DNA of 64,000 nucleotides, from positions 124,001-188,000 of the forward strand of contig VXAZ01008127.1 in assembly GCA_013399875.1 (NCBI GenBank). The letters run 5' to 3'. Below the pieces are notes generated by a model, which saw only the letters and a list, made by a program, of their open reading frames with translations, had not been told where the DNA came from and did no database searches. Source of the stretch: Gymnorhina tibicen. Taxonomy: Eukaryota; Chordata; Aves; Passeriformes; Artamidae. The translations under genes and the position numbers were made by a program. Positions within the stretch are counted from its first letter, which is position 1, and the number at the start of each line of letters is the position of its first letter. Of the stretch, positions 34,201 to 49,200 are shown piece by piece.

Positions 34201-37200
34201 TAACCCCCGTGCAAGTGAAAACGAAGAATCAGGAATTCAGAAGAAATGTGCATTAGCAGAAGCACCAAGGAAAGGACAGATGCACACGAAAGCCTCACAA
34301 TTGTTCTTCAGTTCTACTGACAATGGCAGTATGATAAATTACTCATCAAATAACTGGGCTCTCTCCACCAGAGACCAGTGGTTTTTCCTGAGGGTAACAG
34401 TTTTCATGCACAAGGGAGCCCAGATGTTTAGATTGCTCCACTTCCTAAAGCAAAGCAGCGTCATACCTGCAGCAGAACTCCTATTTAGAATTTAATTTTG
34501 TGCTCCTTGAAGATGTTTGAGTTAAACCTTCAGCTGGGATCCCAGGGATAATTGTTTTTCTTTAACAAAACAGTTTAACTGCCTTTTAAAACTTCTGAGA
34601 AGATTTACAGACTAAACAAATGTAATTGTATACAGTTTATGTGCTTTTTGGCTAATCCCTTCATAAATAATGCTGCAGCTAAAAAAGAGGATCTGCAATA
34701 AACATTGGCTAAAATCTTTGGGTATTTTTTAATGGATCTTTGCTTCTAAAGCATGACATGCTGCCAAGCGCATGCATGTTTCTCTAAAAGGAATGAAGTT
34801 TGTGTTCTTTAGCAAGGATGAGTAAGTTGGTTTATATATCAGATTTCTTTGTACAAGCCAGTAAATAAAATCTTCACTTAAAATGATTCTGTGCTTTTAA
34901 AATAACATCCAGCCACTGCAGCCTCTCCAAGTAAGGATATGTCTAACCAAGGAACTTACACTCCAGCATTAAGGTCCCTTCCAACCCAAATAATTCCGTG
35001 ATCCTGTGAACACCGTGTCAGCGGGCTCCTTGGGGTTGTGGCTCTGCAGGAATTCTCTGCTGCCACTCATTTTTCCCCTCAGCCGAAGTGGAAATTTTAA
35101 AGCACAGCCTCAGTAACAGTGCCAAAGCACTGATGCATGCACACACCAGAGCACAGGTGCGTGCCTGCAAAGGTTAAAACCAAGGATCACCATAAACTGG
35201 GGGGAAAGCGCAGCAAGGCTCCGATGGCTTCACGCCTCAGGCTGCAGAAGAAGCAGCACGTGCCAGAGCAGGGAATTCCTGAGGAGCAGCCCCTTGGAGC
35301 CAGCGGGATTGGTGGGGTTTGCAGCAAACAAAGGAGATCTGGAAGTTGCTGTCCTGTTGGCCCAGGAAGATGGAGGCAGGAAGAAGTGGGTAAAGGACAG
35401 CTTTGCTGAGCAGGTTCATCAGTACTACCTGAAAAGTTCATTGCTTAGCAGGGCTGCAGAACCCAGACAATGCTTTGTGGCACTGCCCAGTTCTTTGGCT
35501 TGGCAGACTGGAGAGCAGATAGTTACAGGGACAGGTCTGAGAGGCGGCACTGAGGTCCAGCAACAACTCCCTCTGGAATCTGGGCTGCTTAGAACCGGCT
35601 GTTTTCCTGGAGCGTGGCTCCTGTGCCCCCTCAGTCTTGCAGCTGAGATCCGAGGGCAGAGTTGCCGCAGTCACACTCCCTCCCTCACCTCAGGTTTCTG
35701 CCTGCTGACACGGAACTAAGGCAGGGAGACTGAAGGAGAACATCTGTAAAACACTCCCAACTCTACGGGTGAGAAAGTTCTTTTCCACCTGCAGATGCCG
35801 GTCCATTTGTCTGCTCCATCCATGTGAGGGCTCTGACACATTTTCTCCTAAAACGAACTAAAAACTGATGCACGTGTACAGCACTTCTGTGAGTTCACAA
35901 GGTGAACAAACACATCCTTCAGGGAAATAGAGCCCAAGCCTTGGATGAGGCAGACACTCTCATGGTTTTGATTTTGGCTGGGCATGTTTGAAATGGACCA
36001 TTTTAATCCTGTTTTCAGGGGTCTGTGATGAACTGTTACCTTTTACCAGAGAACAGAGGACACCTTGTTTCTGGAAATGTCAGACTCCTTTTTTTTTTGG
36101 TGTTTGGGACTTCCATATTTGAGCATGCAAAATGTGAGTGTTTAATCTTGTTACTGCAATAGTGTATTTAGAGACATTGTAGGTTGGGGCATAATATTAA
36201 ATCCGAATTCACTCTAACTGTGGTGAGCAGCATATGCACATGGATCTATGACCCCTAAAAACAATACTTGCAAAACAGTACTTACATGAAATGAGCTCAT
36301 TGTCAGCTGAATGAAAAGTCTTATATGTCTTGAAAGTCCTTCCACCTGTTCATCAGTGATGAAGGTAAATACAAACTCGTGGATCCCCAACAATGGAATC
36401 AGCACAAGTGTAGATCTTGCCAATCTTAAAAAGGAAATAATTGATTATTGTGTTTTTTAAACATCCTTGGTGCCAAAATCAAAAACTCAGCGACAAAGAA
36501 ATTATTCCGAAAACATGCCCTCAGTATTCTGACTGTGGAATGCTAGAAGCACTTTTGTGATTTTGAGACTAATGTATGTATAAATCTGTGGGAAGTCTAG
36601 GTAAAAGCCACGAGTAAATGGAATGTTTTCCATGGCACATCCCAGCCAGAATAAAGGGGTGCCTGATTCTCTAGCAGGCTACAAACACAGTGCTAGAGGG
36701 CTTTTCTTTTTCTTCCCGAATTTTGGTGACAAAGGGAAAAATGTGTCACAGCAGCAGAGGCCACAGGTGTGAGAGGAGATACCTGAGAGCAGGGATCTCA
36801 CTGCACTGAAAAAACACCCACGAAACTCAGCACACACAGGTGCTGACCTGCCTTTGCCTCTCCGATAAGGAAATGTCTGTGGAGCCTGTTTTCCTGGATC
36901 ATGTTCTCAGTGTCCATTACACTGGCAAGTTTTTGATGTGACAAAATTTTTAAAAAGGGTCCAGGGCTTCTGTGTCATTTGTTACATACCTGTATTTGTA
37001 GTCATGAAAGGTCATTTGCTGAGCTTTCAGTTTGGAAATCAGCATTCTGAGAATTTTTAAGAAGATGCCAAAGTTAACCTTGAAGGAAAATACGCATGGT
37101 TTACTTAAAATAAATCTTATCGCTAATCACTTAACTACTAAATAAATGTATAGTTGATATTAAACACTTGCAAAACCTGCCACCAAATAACTGGAGGGCA

Positions 37201-40200
37201 GTTGTGATGAGGCTGGAAAACAAGCAGGTTATTGCCACGTACCAAATATGCAAAGTTGAGTAACTTAGCATTACCTTATTCAGCCTGACATGTAATTTGG
37301 TACATGATCTTCCAGTACAAAGTTACATTTCAATTTTTTAATACAGAACCCTGCTTCCTCATCTGTTGAACAAAACTTCATCCATTCTGTCACTTTATGT
37401 CCCCCTTGATATTTCTGGAGTAGGAAACTGTATCTTACTTATTCCAAAAATTTGAAGAACAAAAATGGCACCAATTAAAAAGACCAAGGAGGGAAAAAAA
37501 TACAGGTTATTTAATTCTTACTGCAATGGAAAACAGCATTGGTCCTCGGATGATCCACCAGATCCCCATGTGTTCGTTTGTTCCCCAGCACCTGGAGAAT
37601 AATTTAAAGTATAATTATTTTCATAGAAAAAGTTAGAATGCTCACATAACTTGTATGTATATTTTGAAAGGAACTTGATGAAGTTCAACTTTTTCAGGTG
37701 GCCCCCCAAAAGAAATGGAATAAAACTAGGAATAGTTTCACCAACAACTCTAATTGCATTTATTCTGAAGATCTTTCCACACAAATGTTGATAAAGGTTT
37801 CCCTAGACTATAAACTTCAGAACTATCTGGCAAACTCAGTCTTTGAATCCACAAAACAACTGCACATGGCACCAAAAATTCAAAATGAAATTCATCCTAC
37901 TTAAATTATCTGTCTGAAACCAGAGACTGGAAATGAGTAAACCAGGAATTGTGACCATGCTTCCTGATCTGCTAAAAGAGATGCATACTGTTTCCTTGAA
38001 GCTCTTTTTCTCCTGCTTTAACCTTCTAATTTGTCCTTTGCATACATTTCCTCTTGCTAATTAGCCTGAGGTTCTGTAGGATCTTGGCTTGTCACTTAGA
38101 ATTTACATGACATCTAACTCTGTAAGACCATAATCATGAGTCGGATGTTGCTTATTATCCATATTGGCATTCCAAATAAAATTCTCTAGAAACCACGAAA
38201 AATAAGAGGAGAACAAAAGATGCCATACCTTAACCACAGAGTTTATGTGGTGTCACCAACAGCATCACTGAAGACCAGGAACTGATGCCTGCCAGTGCAT
38301 GTTCGTGTCACTGATGCCCTGACCAAACTTCAGCTTGCAGTGACCATCAGGTTTTGTTGTTAGCCTCCATTACAATTTATTTTGTTTTACGAATTGGCAG
38401 TGAATGCTAACAAAACTCAGAGTGTAGATGGTCTCCAAGGAAAGCACTGGTCTCCTTTTCCTACTGACAGCATGCTCTCCATGAAGATGCTGAAGCCCAC
38501 AGTTTGCTTCATGTGAATGGAGGAACATTGGGTGCAAGAGCTTTCATTTCAGGAACAGTGAAAGCTCATTCTACTCCTTGCTTTATGCATAAGTAAATCT
38601 GAGAATTCCTAGAAGTGGTTTAATGTAGAAGCACTAAAGGGAACCTCGAAAATATAACAAATATCAATCGGTGCTGTATAATTTGCTGGTCAGTTCTTGT
38701 GCCAAGTACTGTGCAGGGCTTTCAGCTCAGCAAACAGAAAGCCAGTATTCCAAGGCACATTTTAATCAGTAACCTACCCGGTGTTCTCCAGTCTGGATCT
38801 GCTTATTCCCCAAGGGCCCACAAACAGGATTGGAACAACTGCAAAGGAAAGAAGAGTCAAGCACAGCCAAGCTTGTACAAGTGTGTGGTGCAAAGATTTG
38901 TGCTTTTCAGCCTTCCATTTAGAACTGTACAATAATCAACTTCATCCTGGCTTTCCCCATGTGTAGTTCAAATACAAGATGACTTTTCATTGTGTAGTTG
39001 AATCTTGTGTTTTCAGGCTGATAAATACATTCACACACAAACACACTGCTGATCTGCTGAAATCTTCTAAATTCCTGACCCTGAGAATTCAAAGTAATTG
39101 GCACACGAGGCCTCACGGACTTCCTTAGGCAACAGCTGTTGAACCTGAAAGGAGTTTTCAGTGGAGGCGTGGAATGCTGCCGAGTTAATTAAAACAACTA
39201 ATTAAAACAGCTGACAAAGGATTGTTGTCCTGGACCCCTTCAGGAGAATCCCCATCCCCTTATTGTTGCCCCCACGCCTTCCTGGAGATCACAGAGTGCA
39301 GGCTGAAAAAAAACCTACTAAAATAAAGGATTACTGCACTATTCCAATGGACCGCAAGGGTGCAAGCACAAACCTCAAATCACAAGCACGGGGTGAGCTA
39401 CAACAAGCAGGGGTTCCACTGGATTCTCAGCCCAATAACACACAGGAGATTTTCTGGTGGATGTGGCAGAGACTAGAGGAGGTGTGGATCACTGGGAGAA
39501 CCAGAACAGGGACTATTCAGGATTCTGGGACACCAGCTAAGGTCATGGAGAAAGGTAGAGTGTGGCAACACAGAGAGAGGGCCCAGAACGAAATACCCTC
39601 CAAGAGAACAGGTTTCAGAGTAGGTAAAAGGAGGAAAGAGATAAAAGGGGTCCCACTTGGGTGGGAGATGGTATTGGTGCAACAGGAGGGTCTGCAAGAG
39701 CAGTTGGGACATGGGGCACTTGGGAACAGAGCTATAGATGCAGGGGAATACGAGGTGGTCTCACGAGGAAAGGTGACACCCGGGAGGATGAGGTGATGTT
39801 TTCAAAGGCGGTTCCTGTGCAGCAGCTGAGGAAATGTCAGTGTGAGCCCTGGCTCAGCCCTGCTGCCTCAGCAGCAGTGGTGCTGCAAATGTCTAAGACA
39901 GGTGCCAGGTCTTAGCAGTGGGCCCATCTTAGCAGTGATTGTAATAAATATAAATAAAAAATGAAGCCAGTTAGTGGGGAAAGCCTTTAGAAAATTGGTG
40001 AATATGATGCAGGTGTGCGACCAATGGAAGAGGACCGACAGGCAAATGGTCATTTTTATTAATACTCTTATGGCAGGGAGCAAATGTCCCAACAGACTTG
40101 TCCACTGCAGTCTGAACAAGGAATGAGATGACTAATCCCTCTTCCAGCCAGCCGGTGATCAAAGCAACACAGGGATTCAGAGAGGTAAGAAGCAGGGTGA

Positions 40201-43200
40201 AAAAATGAAACAACAGCAACCAGCATGAAAGACAGTGGTGTTGGTGTGTGTCTTGGTATGAGCAACCTGTGCAATCATACAGCCCTACTGATACAGCACA
40301 AGGGTCCTTAAAAGAGGAACGTGAGAGGGAACAGAAATCAAGGCATGGATGGTGAGAAGGACCCCCAAGAGTAACTATCTCTAAACTGTTTTTTATTTCA
40401 TGGATATCGCCTGAGATGCAAGACCTCACTCATGCAGTGTTTCAGATTGTCCCCTAACTTAAAGCACACCTTAGAAATTTCAGGTGAGCTGAGAAGGGGA
40501 ACATTTAAATGAAAATTGCTGATGTTTTGGCATCTTTGCTATAGAGGTGCTCTATTACAAAGGAAGGAAATGAAGTTGCTGGTAGTGCCATAATATTCAG
40601 TGATGACAATGTACAGCCAAATATAAGGAAATTTCTTCTTGCTCTTTCCCACCAGGCGTCTTTTTTCTTATGAAACAATTCCCTGATTTCCTGTACCTGC
40701 AGGTCAAGCTGAACTGCAGCCAGTGTACCACTGCTGACATATCTTCATTTACAATCGCTGGCTTCAAAACTAACCAATAAAACAGAATTCAGATTTTTTT
40801 TTTTTCTTCTTTACAAAATATCCTCCAGTGACTCAGCAAAGCACCACATAATCAGTACTTGGAAACGGTTACAGACTTACCCCATCCTATCACAATGTAT
40901 GTCTGCAGCAGTCGTCTCTCAGAGAGTACCACCGTTATCAATAAAGTGTGCAGATAAATTCCTTCTACCAATAGCCAGAAGAAATTTGCCCCAACAAAGT
41001 AATGCATGAGAAACTGGGCAGTCCTGCAAATGATTACAATCTGTGGGAATGAGAGACCAGGAATCACTGTGAATATAGATGTCGTGCTCTGCGTGTGAGA
41101 ATTTTTACTGATGAGTTATTAAAATATTAGTCATCGTTAACATCTTGCAGGTAATTTTCCTTGTTGACGTGGGCAAGCTCGATTCCTGCAACATCATACA
41201 AGCAGAATTTATTCACAGTGGTCACAAATGAGACGTTGTTAAATAAGTGCCACATAAACTCTGAGATTGCTTTCTAAAAGCTACAAGGTGTGAGTGGTTT
41301 TGCTTAAGTGGTTTTTTTTCCTAAATATTACAATCGATTAATATGTTCTTTCTATATGAGCCTTCACATAAAATAAATCTATTACAATCAGGATTTTATC
41401 TCGATTACCCCAACTTTTATCAACAAAATTTCAGCATCCAAGGCTCAACTCACAAACACCTCAAAACTTGATGCTGTAGGGCAAACTTCCAAATAACTGT
41501 TATAACCACTGGAAGCACACATTTACTATTAGCTATGAACTAACACATTACCTCTGGACTGAGGTATAATATCCATCCAGTTTCATCATTTGGTCTTTTT
41601 GAGTAAATCTTGTTGTAGACAGTGTCTTTTATAAGAACTGCGGCGGCACGCAAGATGAAAGAGGCAAATAAATTCATGTGGATGTAGTTTCTTGTGCAGT
41701 GAAGTTTTCTGTGGGAGAAAAAAGAATGTATGAATCCTCTGGAATATATCTAATTTGCAGAAATAAAATTTTTAGAAGTCAACAAAAACCCAGCAAAACA
41801 ACTGTTGTATTTATATATCAATGGATTTTGCTCAGAAATTGCATTTTATTGCTCATTAGAAAAATACAAGTTGTTGACATGGAATCAGCAGAATGGTTTG
41901 GGTTGGAAAGGATCTTAAAGCCCATCTCACTCTATCCCCCCTGCCATGGGCAGGGACACCTTCCACTAAACCAGGTCGCTCCAAGGCCCATCCAGCCTGG
42001 CTTTAAACACTTCCAGGAATGGGGCAGTTTCTCTGCATGACCTGTGCCAGGGCCTCACAGTAAAGAATTTCTACCTAATATCTAATCTAAACCTACCATC
42101 TTCAGCTTAAAGCCACTCCCCCTTGTCCTATCACTCCACGCCCTTGTCCAAAGCTCATCCCCAGCTTTTTTGTAGCCCCTTCGGGTACTGGAAGGCTGGA
42201 ACACTGGTACTGGAACATTGGAAACTAAATAATAACTTCAATTTCATAAAAAGAATAATATGAGAACAGGGCTCTGTACTTTTAAAATGCACGTAAATTT
42301 ATACTAACCTGAGAAAAGAAAGTATAAGCAGAGCTAATACCAGTGAGATGAGAGAAAAGTAATATCCTATAGTGTATAACAGCTGTAGTGTGGTAAGTAG
42401 TTTATGTTCTTCTTCCTGGGAACAAAGAAAAATATGTTATGTAGGCAGAGGGACAGAGCAGAAACACAGCTCAGAAACTTTGGGGTTCACCTTCTTTGAG
42501 TTGTAAGGAGTCGGGATGATTCTGATCCCTGCTCTCTGCACTGCCTTTTGAAATCAGTGTATGGCAAAGACACTTGCACCCAGTCTTAGTTTCTTTTTAA
42601 ATACAAAGGCACTCACAGACTATTCCCAGATTTCTCCTGCACAAGCACCACTCCTAGCCCAAACCACAGCTAATCATTGCCATGATTCCATGCACAAATG
42701 GATCCTGGCGGGTTCACAGCTGCAGAGATCAACTCCCTGCACCTGCACACACAAGTGCCCTGCTGTGTGTGTGGCCTGAAAACACAGCTACTGATCAGCT
42801 GTGTCTGTACAAATTTGAGAGTCGGCTCTGTCTAGGGTTTTTGAAATAGACTGACTTTCATCTTGAGCTCAAAGAAAAAAAATTATTAAATTAGAGCTGT
42901 CTTGAATGTCTTTGAGTGACAAATAAGACCTCAGAGGAGGAAGGGAACCACTCACACTTTCACAGATGATCATAGAACATCCTGAGTTGAAAGGTACCCA
43001 CAAAGATAGTGGAAGTCCAACTCCTGGCCCCACACAAATTTCCTTTCAATTTGCCTAATTTAACATTTATTTTTCCTAAGTTTTTTTCTATTTTAGCTGC
43101 TTATGTCTGCCTGTCAACTATTCACACTTCCAGCCCAAGGAAAGCAGCTCTGAAGAGCGAATGTGAGATACAGGATATGTGGCTTTCATAATCCATACGT

Positions 43201-46200
43201 GGCCTACAGAGATTTTCTTGGAACCTGTGTCTTTTCCTCAGTGAGTCTGCTGCTTTTCTTGTTCTGCTACTCAGCACCAGGGACTTTAGCACTGTCTTCC
43301 TGCCAGTAGTTTTCTCTAATAATTTTATGCTAGTGAGCCATGCCTCTGCTGAAGAGGGTGAAGGTGCCCAGGGAGAGCAGGGTGGGTGCAGGAGATTCTC
43401 TGCCATGGGTCACTCTGTTCCATGGAAACATCCCAGCAGGCAAGAACCCTGTAAAAAGCTCAAGTTACCACCTTGGCTATTTCAATTTTGCAACACCAAA
43501 GCCCATGACACCAAGCAGACTCCTCTGATGTGTGCAGATATCGGCTCTGGGTTGTTTCTGACATCTTGGGGGTTTCCATTAAATAAAACAAACAGGTACA
43601 AAGCCACATTCAGTGCTGGTAGGAAAGCTAGCTAAAGCTTCCAAAGAAATTGTCTGCTGTCACACACAGGATGAAATAATATGTCTTGCAGAAACAAATT
43701 TGCTATCCAGCAATGGTCAACAAACCTTGGAAAACACTCGGAACTTACGAATATTTATTACTTTTGGAAGTTCGGAAATTCATGTACTTACTATATAAAG
43801 AGCTTAGTAAAAACACAGTAATACATAGAGATACTGAACTAAAAATGCTTCATAACTAATCAGTAAAGCAGTGTTACTTGATAAAGGACGAAACAGCACT
43901 CGGTCACTATTAAAAAGTAAAAAATAGTGGTAATAGTGCTTACCTAAGAGACCTAATTTTGACATCTGCTAAGCTGAACTCCATGGCAAAAGAAGTTTGG
44001 CTGACAAAGTCCAGCCCCTGGGCTGATGCAATGTGAGAAATACAGGAAGGATGGTATTAGATTAGAGTGAATCTTCCAGTCTCTGACCAGCTAACTTTGA
44101 AATAACCAATTAACAGCTCATTAAATGCTAAAAGGCTCATTAAATGCTGCAAGGATCAGAAGGGAAGGTGCCTGATTTTGATAGACTAAAGCGATTTGGG
44201 GAGATGCTGGGATGCTCACTTGCTTGACAAGTTGCAGTCTGTTTCTATTTTGTTAGGAGAAAATCAGCACGTGGGAACACTGGACTCCAAACAGAAAATA
44301 ACTTGTGGCATCTAAAGCAGGAATCCCCTTCTTTAACATTTTCTCTTCTGCTTCTTATAAATAAAATAACAGCTTTCCATTTGGTAATTTAAGTGAAATC
44401 TGAAGACCCTTCGCAGGTATTAAATGGAAATGTTTTGTCAGTTACTCAAGGAAGGTTTAAGAAGATTAAAGTATTAACCGCAATATAAAACATACTTACA
44501 TTTTTTTGGAAATGATTTTTCTCAGAACATTCTGAACTATCCCGCCAAATGTCTGTGGAATTTTCCTTTGTTTGCCAAATCCCTTCATCCAAGCAGATTC
44601 TGTATACATGTCCTACACTTCCTGAAAGTAAACAGAGTTTTAGTTTGAAAGGTCAAAATAGAGATTTCATTTTTCATACACGTTTGAAAGATTTCTGCCT
44701 TACACCTCCACAATAGACTCCACACCACCCATACTCAAAAAAAGAATAAAACCCACTTTTCTTTCCTCTTTGTCAATGTATTTTTCATATTTACACGGGA
44801 CAAAGTAGGAACGTAGTCTAGCAGAAATAAATTCCCAGAATGTACCTGTTTTTTACAAGAAAAGCCACAAAGTATATCCAAAAGAAAAGCCCACATCTCA
44901 CTTTATTAGTTTTTCCTCATTAAGCTCATGAGTGGGTAATTCACTGACCAGGTTGTGCAGCCAAAAGCGCACCAGGATTTGATTAGGGAATGATCTTTCT
45001 CTGTACCACCTGATGGTGCAGGCTGGTGTTTCATTTCTGTGCTCTGGGGCCCCTTCAGCAGGTGGGGTGAACTGATGAAGTTTTCTTGGTTTTCACTTCA
45101 TTTTCCTAATTTATACTAATTAGGAACGAGCATCAGAGGAATGGTATGGGGACCCTGGCTGACGTTTGTTTGATGTTGTCCTTAACAGCTGCCATCCATT
45201 TATTTCTAATCAGACCTGAGCTTTTTCCATCATTTTTGAGTTGAAAGTGTTTAAGGGTGGCAGCAACAACCAGAATGTCCCGTTCTGCTCAGGGTAACTG
45301 GAGCTGAGAGAATTGCTTTGGGAGCATGGTTTGTTCTGATGGAGCAGGAGCTCCCTATGAACACTAGGCACTGAAAAAAGTCTTAAACCACCCATGAAAT
45401 GCGGTGAGGAATCTTGCTTTTGTGGAAACTCAGACAGAAAAAAAAAGGGTCTCCATTCCACGGGGGCAAGATGCTTTTGTTTATTACAGAGAGCTGGGTT
45501 TGTTCTGAATGGTTGGCAGAAGCACTTTGGGAGACTGGAGAGAAGCTTGGTCTCTTACTGCTTATCAGCATAAAAAAGGACAAATGACACTAAAGAACAA
45601 CCCATGTGTGGTGTGGGCTGGAGAAGGCTGGGATAAGGAGCTGGTAGTAGTCTCCCATAAATTAAAGGACTCAGGCAGAACTGGTCCCTCCAAGTGGAAA
45701 TGAGCAAAGCAGCTAAGAAAGGCTGTTTAGCAGGATGCAGAAGTGCTGGTCTGTGGTGATGGCAGTGCCCTTTCATTTCTTTAGGAGAAAGGGAATGTTG
45801 TTTGGTCTTCAACAGTTTTGCTGCTGAAGATGGTCTTTCCCTCCGCTTCCTGAGAGCCTCCCTGCTGCATTCCCTGCAGGAAAAGGCTGCTTGGAAGGCT
45901 GGTTTGCTCACCACACCACTTGCTGGTGGTGTGCTGTGCCCCACTGCAGGGCTGACTGCTTGGAACACCGCAGAGTTTGGCTCTTCCAGTTTTCTGGGAG
46001 AGAGCTTCGTGTCTGGGATCAGTGGGGCCCCCAGAAGTTGAAGCTCAGAAGCTGAACCCTGAATCTATTGCTATGAATAAAGCTCTGGCAGGATGGTTAC
46101 AGGACCTGGGAAATGTTTACAGCAGACAATACAGAGCTGTGGCAAGCACAGATGGAGCAAAAGAGGAAATAAACATCGAAAAAGATTTTGTGCCTCAGTT

Positions 46201-49200
46201 CAGAAGCGGTAGAAAGAGGTGAGACCCTCACTCATCCACTTCAGAGAGCACTGGGGCAACATAGACAAGCACCACCTGAATTCCTGGCACAAACTCCAGG
46301 ACAAGTTACCACTTTCACGTTACCATTTTCCAGCCATGGCAAATACGAAGGACAAGGAACAGAGACGTTTCCTGGGGGTGAGTACGGCCAGCAAACAAAC
46401 TGATCAAATGTCCCGTTGCAATGCACTCCTGGGGAGAGAAGCAAATAAAAGTTTTACAAAAAGTGGTCCAGGCAATGGACAGCCATGGAAACCATTTCGT
46501 TCTGTTCCAGGTAACCTGAAAGCCACTCCAGAGTAACAAGATGCTGCAGATAAACGTTGTGTATTCACTGTGCAGCGAATCTGTGCTCCATGCACAGAGC
46601 AGAAACAGGGGCTGCCCTTCTTCCCTGAGCCCACACGTCACCTGAAGGCTTTACACTCCGCACTCTGAGGTAAGCTTATTGCTTAAAATCAGGAGGAGGC
46701 TGAGGTCAGACCTCAGCAGGGTCTGCAGCTTCCGCTCGAGGGACAGCGCAAGGGCAGCTCTGATCTCCTTGCCTCCTTGACTGTAGTCACACCGTCAGTA
46801 ACTTAGGGAAGCTTCTTTTCTCTGGCTTTCTGTATTTTCTCCTTCCTCATTTCCCACAAATGGCTCTGACTTCTGACGCCCCCAGCTTGGAGTCACCAAC
46901 AGATTTGGTGAGGGTGCTGTCACTGCCTGCCTACAGCCAGTGAGTACAAAACAGAGAGCACAGATTCACTTTCAATCTTCCTTTGGTGAGCAGCAGTCAT
47001 CTCTCTCCCAGCTACATCTTGGACTTCTCCAACTACTCAAACCAAACCCATGCCATCCCTTCCTGAAGACAGACACCTAGCTGAGCAGAGCTTATACATT
47101 TAGGAGTGAAATAATGACAGATTATGGAGTCCCCTTTTTCCAAACAGCACAAAACTTTGAGCACCCAGTCAAAGGTGGGAGGCGTGGATTCAGGAGAAGA
47201 CACTGCAGATATGCTGCTCTTCATCTAAGAATCCAAAAGCCACAGAGACAGGAGAATAAACAAGGGACTTCAGGCTAATATTGGTGTCAGGTGAATTGTT
47301 CTACATTTAGAACTTAGGAACAGACATACACTTGTGCAAAGCAAGCAAGACAATATTTGCATATTCATCAGTGTTACTCAATACATTTCTTCATTGTTTC
47401 ATTCCTTACCACCATCTACAGATGATTCCTGCAGCATTTTCAAGCAGTCCTGCTTATATTTGTTCCATCCAGTAGTGGTTTTCTCCAGCAGAGAACCTTT
47501 GGCCTGGGAATGAAAATACTGTACGTGAGAAAAATCAGTTAGAACCTTTTAGACCTTAATGGCAAGCTTCTTTCCTGGAGAGGAGAATGGTAGGTAAAAA
47601 GGGTGCTAAAGACAGAACTCTTACTTCTCCAGAAATCATAGAATCACAGAAACACAGAAAGCTTTGGGTTGGAAGGAAGATGAAAGATCATCTCATTCCG
47701 ACCCACCACCATGGGCAGGGACACCTTCCACTATCCCAGGCTTAGCAATGGCTAAAACCAGAAGAATTAAATGCAAAGATGCTTGGTGATTTGGGCTGGT
47801 GAAGAAATGCCCGATTAGGAGCAAAGCAGTACAGAAAGGATAACGGGAGATGCTGCTTAGAGCTCAGTATTAGCATGATGACTTGATCATTATTGATCCA
47901 TAGAATCACTCTCTAAGCACTCTCTGTGCAATAAGCCCCCTGGTCTCCTGAAACCAGGGCTTTGAGAAGCCAGAGGCAGGCCAGCAGTCAAAGATGGCTG
48001 TTGCTAGAAGTCACCAAAAATGAAAAATTCATTACTGGTTGAAAATGTTACCAATTGTAACAAGCAAATTTTGGAGAGCAAACAAAATACAAGTTTTCTA
48101 AAACAGTCTTTCTACTAAAAGATGCCTTTCAGTTCTCTGGGAAAAGTCAATTTCTTTTTGTCTGGACTGTACCCTTTCTTTGAAACTGCCTTTAACACGT
48201 GTGTGGTTGTCCTGATGTTGTCTGAGCACGGTGATGTGCCAAGGGCTGAGATATATAACCAGAACAATATATGGCTGTGAACTTCACCTTTGTTCCTTTA
48301 AACCTATGGGTTTTGGTTTGTTTTTTTTTAATAAAGAAAATCACATTTATTTACTTTCAAAACAAGAACAGTGTTCTTGTGAGCTAGCTCTTACGTAGGA
48401 TCACTATTTCATGCATGTTTTTACTGTGTTAAATGTTGCCTGCTCAATACTCTGCTTTCAGTCTCTCAGCTAATTTCCAGACACCCACTTTAAGTTTGAG
48501 GGAGTGGAAAGACTACAATCATTCCTCCATGGATGGGCTTGCGAGATAAGGAGAGAATATTTACAGCAGCCATGAGAAAGGAATGCATGTTTCCAAAATA
48601 AAAAGCATCTTGACATTTCCCTCATGTAGGCCCCAAAATGCTGGGAGCCAGGGGAGATTCTTCAGACACTCACGGGTCAGTGAACCTCGTTTGAAGAGGC
48701 AGGGACATGGAGATGACGCATTTGTAGACAGGACTGCTTGGTTTAAGGAAGAACACTTCAATTCCTGATAAACAAATGCGTTAAACGGCCAAGGAAACAC
48801 AAAGGAACCCTCGCAGGGGCTACCTGGGAGCTTGTTTGGTTCCACTCCTCCAGATGAGGTTACGCAGTCGTGAGGAAGTTCACTCGGCAGGAGTGGGGAG
48901 CAGTTTGGGCCTAAATGACAGTTCCACATCACTTCCTTGTGGAATTGTCCATTTCCTCAAATCTGCAGGCACGGTCAGAGAGCCAGCACCCGGTCACTAT
49001 CGATGTAAACGCTTGTGAGATAAATTTGTTTCCTACCATGAAACTTTCCGATGAAAAAATCAAGTCTACGTAAAACCAGAGCTGCAGCTGAGAAAAACCA
49101 GTTAAGAGCTGTCAGCTGACCTGAAAAATTAATTTTAAATATACTTAGAAGGACATAAAAAAAAAAATTAAATTATCAATCAAAATGAAACATTTCACAG

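Larger units (their letters stand above)
32356..36285. other. GLP2R intron before the TM7 exon
   Basis: This 3.9-kb intron holds an AT-rich patch around 33540-33670 and a CR1 tail at 34965-35008. Nothing else is recognised. Confidence 0.55.

Noticed and set aside
39971..40429. Minus-strand open frame and neighbouring plus-strand frame considered as an endogenous retrovirus gag remnant
   Set aside because: No zinc knuckle, primer-binding site, LTR pair or recognisable gag motif could be found.
48561..48932. 123-codon minus-strand open frame considered as the GLP2R first exon
   Set aside because: It does not end in a donor giving LVKQ-type joining; the exon at 52529-52627 fits in phase and sequence.
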